From: Patescibacteria group bacterium
Lineage (GTDB): Bacteria; Patescibacteriota; Microgenomatia; UBA10105; UBA927
Direction: 5' to 3'
Length of the DNA stretch: 9,152 nucleotides
NCBI GenBank assembly: GCA_003545435.1
Contig: DPYI01000010.1
Span: 6,856 to 16,007 of the forward strand
In this document: one piece after another, positions 7,858-9,152 of the stretch
Position numbering within the stretch: the stretch's first letter is position 1
Layout: every line of letters begins with the position of its first letter
Program-made: the position numbers and the translations under genes
Notes under the pieces: generated by a model
What the model saw: only the letters and a program-made list of their open reading frames with translations
Told to the model about the DNA's origin: nothing
Database searches by the model: none

Positions 7858-7960
7858 AATTTTCAAATCACAAATCCCAATTTTCAAGAAACAATAATTA
7901 AAAAATATTGTGCGCCCTAAGGCGCATTATTGAAAATTTAAAATTGAAAATTGAAAATTT
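7858..7960. repeat. Heptad element with GC stem-loop between rpmB and the M50 gene
   Basis: The left arm begins AATTTTCAAATCACAAATCC, nearly identical to the element at 5371. The centre is TGCGCC-CTAA-GGCGCA (7911-7926). The right arm is TTGAAAA, TTTAAAA, TTGAAAA, TTGAAAA. About 22 of 30 outer arm positions are complementary by my alignment. It lies between two divergent genes and supplies the TTGAAA upstream of the M50 -10 box. Confidence 0.8.
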
Positions 7961-7976
7961 CTGTTATACTATACCA
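7944..7976. promoter_or_regulatory. Bidirectional promoter candidate for the M50 gene and rpmB
   Basis: Plus strand: TTGAAA (7944-7949), 15-bp spacer, and an extended -10, TGT-TATACT (7962-7970), 10 nt before the M50 ATG. Minus strand: the same bases read TGG-TATAGT (7968-7976), also an extended -10, pointing to rpmB with a leader of about 110 nt made of the heptad element. The plus reading is the better supported one. Confidence 0.5.
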
Positions 7977-7980
7977 TACC

Positions 7981-8616
7981 ATGCTTCGGTACTTCAATAA
8001 TCCGCTTGAATTTATTGGTATTTTTGTGGCTTTTCTTATCGCCATTACGGTTCACGAAGTAAGTCATGGGATTGTAGCAGACCGGTTAGGCGACCCGACT
8101 GCCCGGGTCATGGGAAGACTCACCTTCAATCCCCTGGCGCATCTGGATCTGGTGGGGACTCTCATGATTCTCTTTGCGCCGTTTGGGTGGGCTAAACCGG
8201 TTCCCTTTGATCCGTTCAACCTCAAAAATCCGAAGCGTGATGCAGCGCTCATTTCCATTGCCGGTCCGGCAGCCAATCTGGTTACTGCAGGTATTGCAGC
8301 TCTTGTTATCCGCCTCATCCCGTCTATAGGTATCCTATCGTTACTCACATTTCTCTTATCATATATAATAGTCTTGAACGTCAATCTGTCTATTTTTAAC
8401 CTCATTCCTATTTTTCCTCTGGACGGATTTCATATCGTCGAAGGACTGTTGCCGGAAGATGCGGCACGGCAGTGGCACCAGCTCCAATCCCTGGGATTTA
8501 TCATGATATTTGTGCTTGTCTTTCCCCTCTTTGGCTCTTCCCCGGTGCTATCACTGATTCAACCGATGATAAATCTAATCCTTAATCTCCTTCTCCCCCA
8601 CACTCTTATTATTTAA
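7981..8616 (+). CDS. M50-family site-2-type intramembrane metalloprotease
   Basis: A 211-aa membrane protein of about four to six TM segments. The zinc-binding HEVSH motif (H25, E26, H29) sits in the first TM region (AFLIAITVHEVSHGIVADRL). The third ligand is D148 in FNLIPIFPLDGFHI, the family's NxxPxxPLDG motif. Between them are GRLTFNPLAHLDLVGTLM and ISIAGPAANLV, both typical of the compact soluble-domain-free M50 group. Such proteases cut substrates within the membrane; the substrate is unknown and no PDZ or CBS domain is present. I choose the ATG at 7981 because it follows an extended -10 box by 10 nt; the longer frame starts at a TTG in the repeat. Ends 13 bp from the convergent gene. 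Confidence 0.92.
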   Translation: MLRYFNNPLEFIGIFVAFLIAITVHEVSHGIVADRLGDPTARVMGRLTFNPLAHLDLVGTLMILFAPFGWAKPVPFDPFNLKNPKRDAALISIAGPAANLVTAGIAALVIRLIPSIGILSLLTFLLSYIIVLNVNLSIFNLIPIFPLDGFHIVEGLLPEDAARQWHQLQSLGFIMIFVLVFPLFGSSPVLSLIQPMINLILNLLLPHTLII

Positions 8617-8629
8617 TCAAAAAGTGATA

Positions 8630-8998
8630 TTATATTTCTTCTCCTTTGGTCCCTTGCTCTGTAGAAAAAATGCGGAAATGTCTTGCTTGGGGATACTGTT
8701 TTTTTCGTTTCTCTATTGCTTTTAATAATTTCTCTTCCATTTCCTCGGTTGTTACACTAGGAAAACCACCGCAATTATCTCCGTGTGCAGCCCATCCCAT
8801 CAAGCGTGCACCTCCGTGTCCGTAAGCATAATCAGCAGTTTTTGCTGTTTCAATACCCGGCGTACCCCCTGCTGCTGCTTCAATCCAATACTCTTCCGGT
8901 TCTAGACCTGTTAATTCCTGGAATTTTTCTTCCGCTTTTTTATGAAATCTGCGGTCAGCACACAGTGTTAAAAATCCTAATCTTTTTCCTTGTTCCAT
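8630..8998 (-). CDS. Small beta-carbonic-anhydrase-like protein (putative)
   Basis: A 122-aa soluble protein. LTLCADRRF gives CxDxR (C13, D15, R17), the first half of the beta-carbonic anhydrase active site. The second half would be AHGDNCGG, with H72 and C76, but it has three residues between His and Cys where the enzyme has two (HxxCG). The strongly conserved-looking stretches EYWIEAAAGGTPGIE and YAYGHGGARLMGWAAHG lie between and around these. The protein is much shorter than ordinary beta enzymes (roughly 200 aa). Zinc binding is plausible; hydration of CO2 is only an inference, and a binding or signalling role is equally possible. Start supported by AAGGAGAG about 7-9 nt upstream and a strong promoter. 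Confidence 0.6.
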   Translation of the reverse strand: MEQGKRLGFLTLCADRRFHKKAEEKFQELTGLEPEEYWIEAAAGGTPGIETAKTADYAYGHGGARLMGWAAHGDNCGGFPSVTTEEMEEKLLKAIEKRKKQYPQARHFRIFSTEQGTKGEEI

Positions 8999-9027
8999 AA
9001 ATAATCTCTCCTTTCTATAAGACTCAA

Positions 9028-9056
9028 AATATACGGAAGAATGATCTGTATGTCAA
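9028..9056 (-). promoter_or_regulatory. Strong sigma70-type promoter of the carbonic-anhydrase-like gene
   Basis: Minus-strand TTGACA (9051-9056), 17-bp spacer, TATATT (9028-9033). The -35 matches consensus fully and the -10 at five of six bases. The predicted leader is about 23 nt and contains AAGGAGAG, so this gene is leadered, unlike several others here. Confidence 0.75.
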
Positions 9057-9152
9057 TAGACGAATGGCATCTCCGTCACCTCGGACCATATCATCAACAC
9101 GGACGAATCGACTGTCCATTTTGAAACACGGAATGAATGTCTGACATTCCAC

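Noticed and set aside
7579..7920. 113-codon plus-strand frame opposite rpmB
   Set aside because: Antisense shadow of L28 that ends in the heptad element.
9050..9124. 24-codon plus-strand frame at the right edge
   Set aside because: It overlaps the divergent promoter and has no ribosome binding site or recognisable motif.

Overview
The window looks like a fragment of a Patescibacteria (Candidate Phyla Radiation) genome, most likely a Microgenomates-type lineage. This rests on my recall of such genomes, not a search. Supporting signs are short compact genes, several starts without a Shine-Dalgarno sequence placed directly after a -10 box, A/T-rich heptad repeats (TTGAAAA / TTTTCAA) filling the gaps and running through coding sequence, GC-rich REP-like palindromes, and a zinc-ribbon L28.

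Layout. 1-309: no gene, but a 66-nt palindrome. 310-639 (minus): a small Cys-cluster ORF with a perfect Shine-Dalgarno, then an in-frame TAA and 50 more open codons with no start codon (pseudogene, sequencing error or readthrough). 640-1084: no convincing gene, two promoter-like sites on the plus strand. 1085-1779 (minus): a HEPN/MNT toxin-antitoxin pair with ATGA overlap. 1935-2783 (minus): a Bro-N/DinD-like protein whose C-terminus runs into a REP-like palindrome. 2881-5370 (plus): an O-antigen-ligase/Wzy_C membrane protein with a TPR tail and five repeat-derived blocks inside its reading frame. 5477-6022 def and 6135-7055 fmt (plus): the two enzymes handling the N-terminal formyl group of nascent proteins. 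7087-7380 (minus): a one-TM small protein with four outside cysteines. 7600-7851 (minus): rpmB (L28). 7981-8616 (plus): an M50 site-2-type protease. 8630-8998 (minus): a small beta-carbonic-anhydrase-like protein with the best promoter in the window.

The most interesting signals are three. First, about 100-bp elements built from 7-bp units in inverted arms around a GC stem-loop recur between genes and, in frame, inside the ligase. Second, extended -10 boxes lie 7-10 nt from the start codon, predicting leaderless transcription of the HEPN/MNT, Bro-N, ligase and M50 genes, while the Cys-rich genes and the carbonic-anhydrase-like gene have Shine-Dalgarno sites. Third, the small Cys-cluster gene is interrupted by a stop.

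Only def and fmt have an obvious shared role. HEPN/MNT and Bro-N are accessory defence- or phage-type genes. The ligase, M50 protease and Cys-rich TM protein would all act at the single cell envelope.
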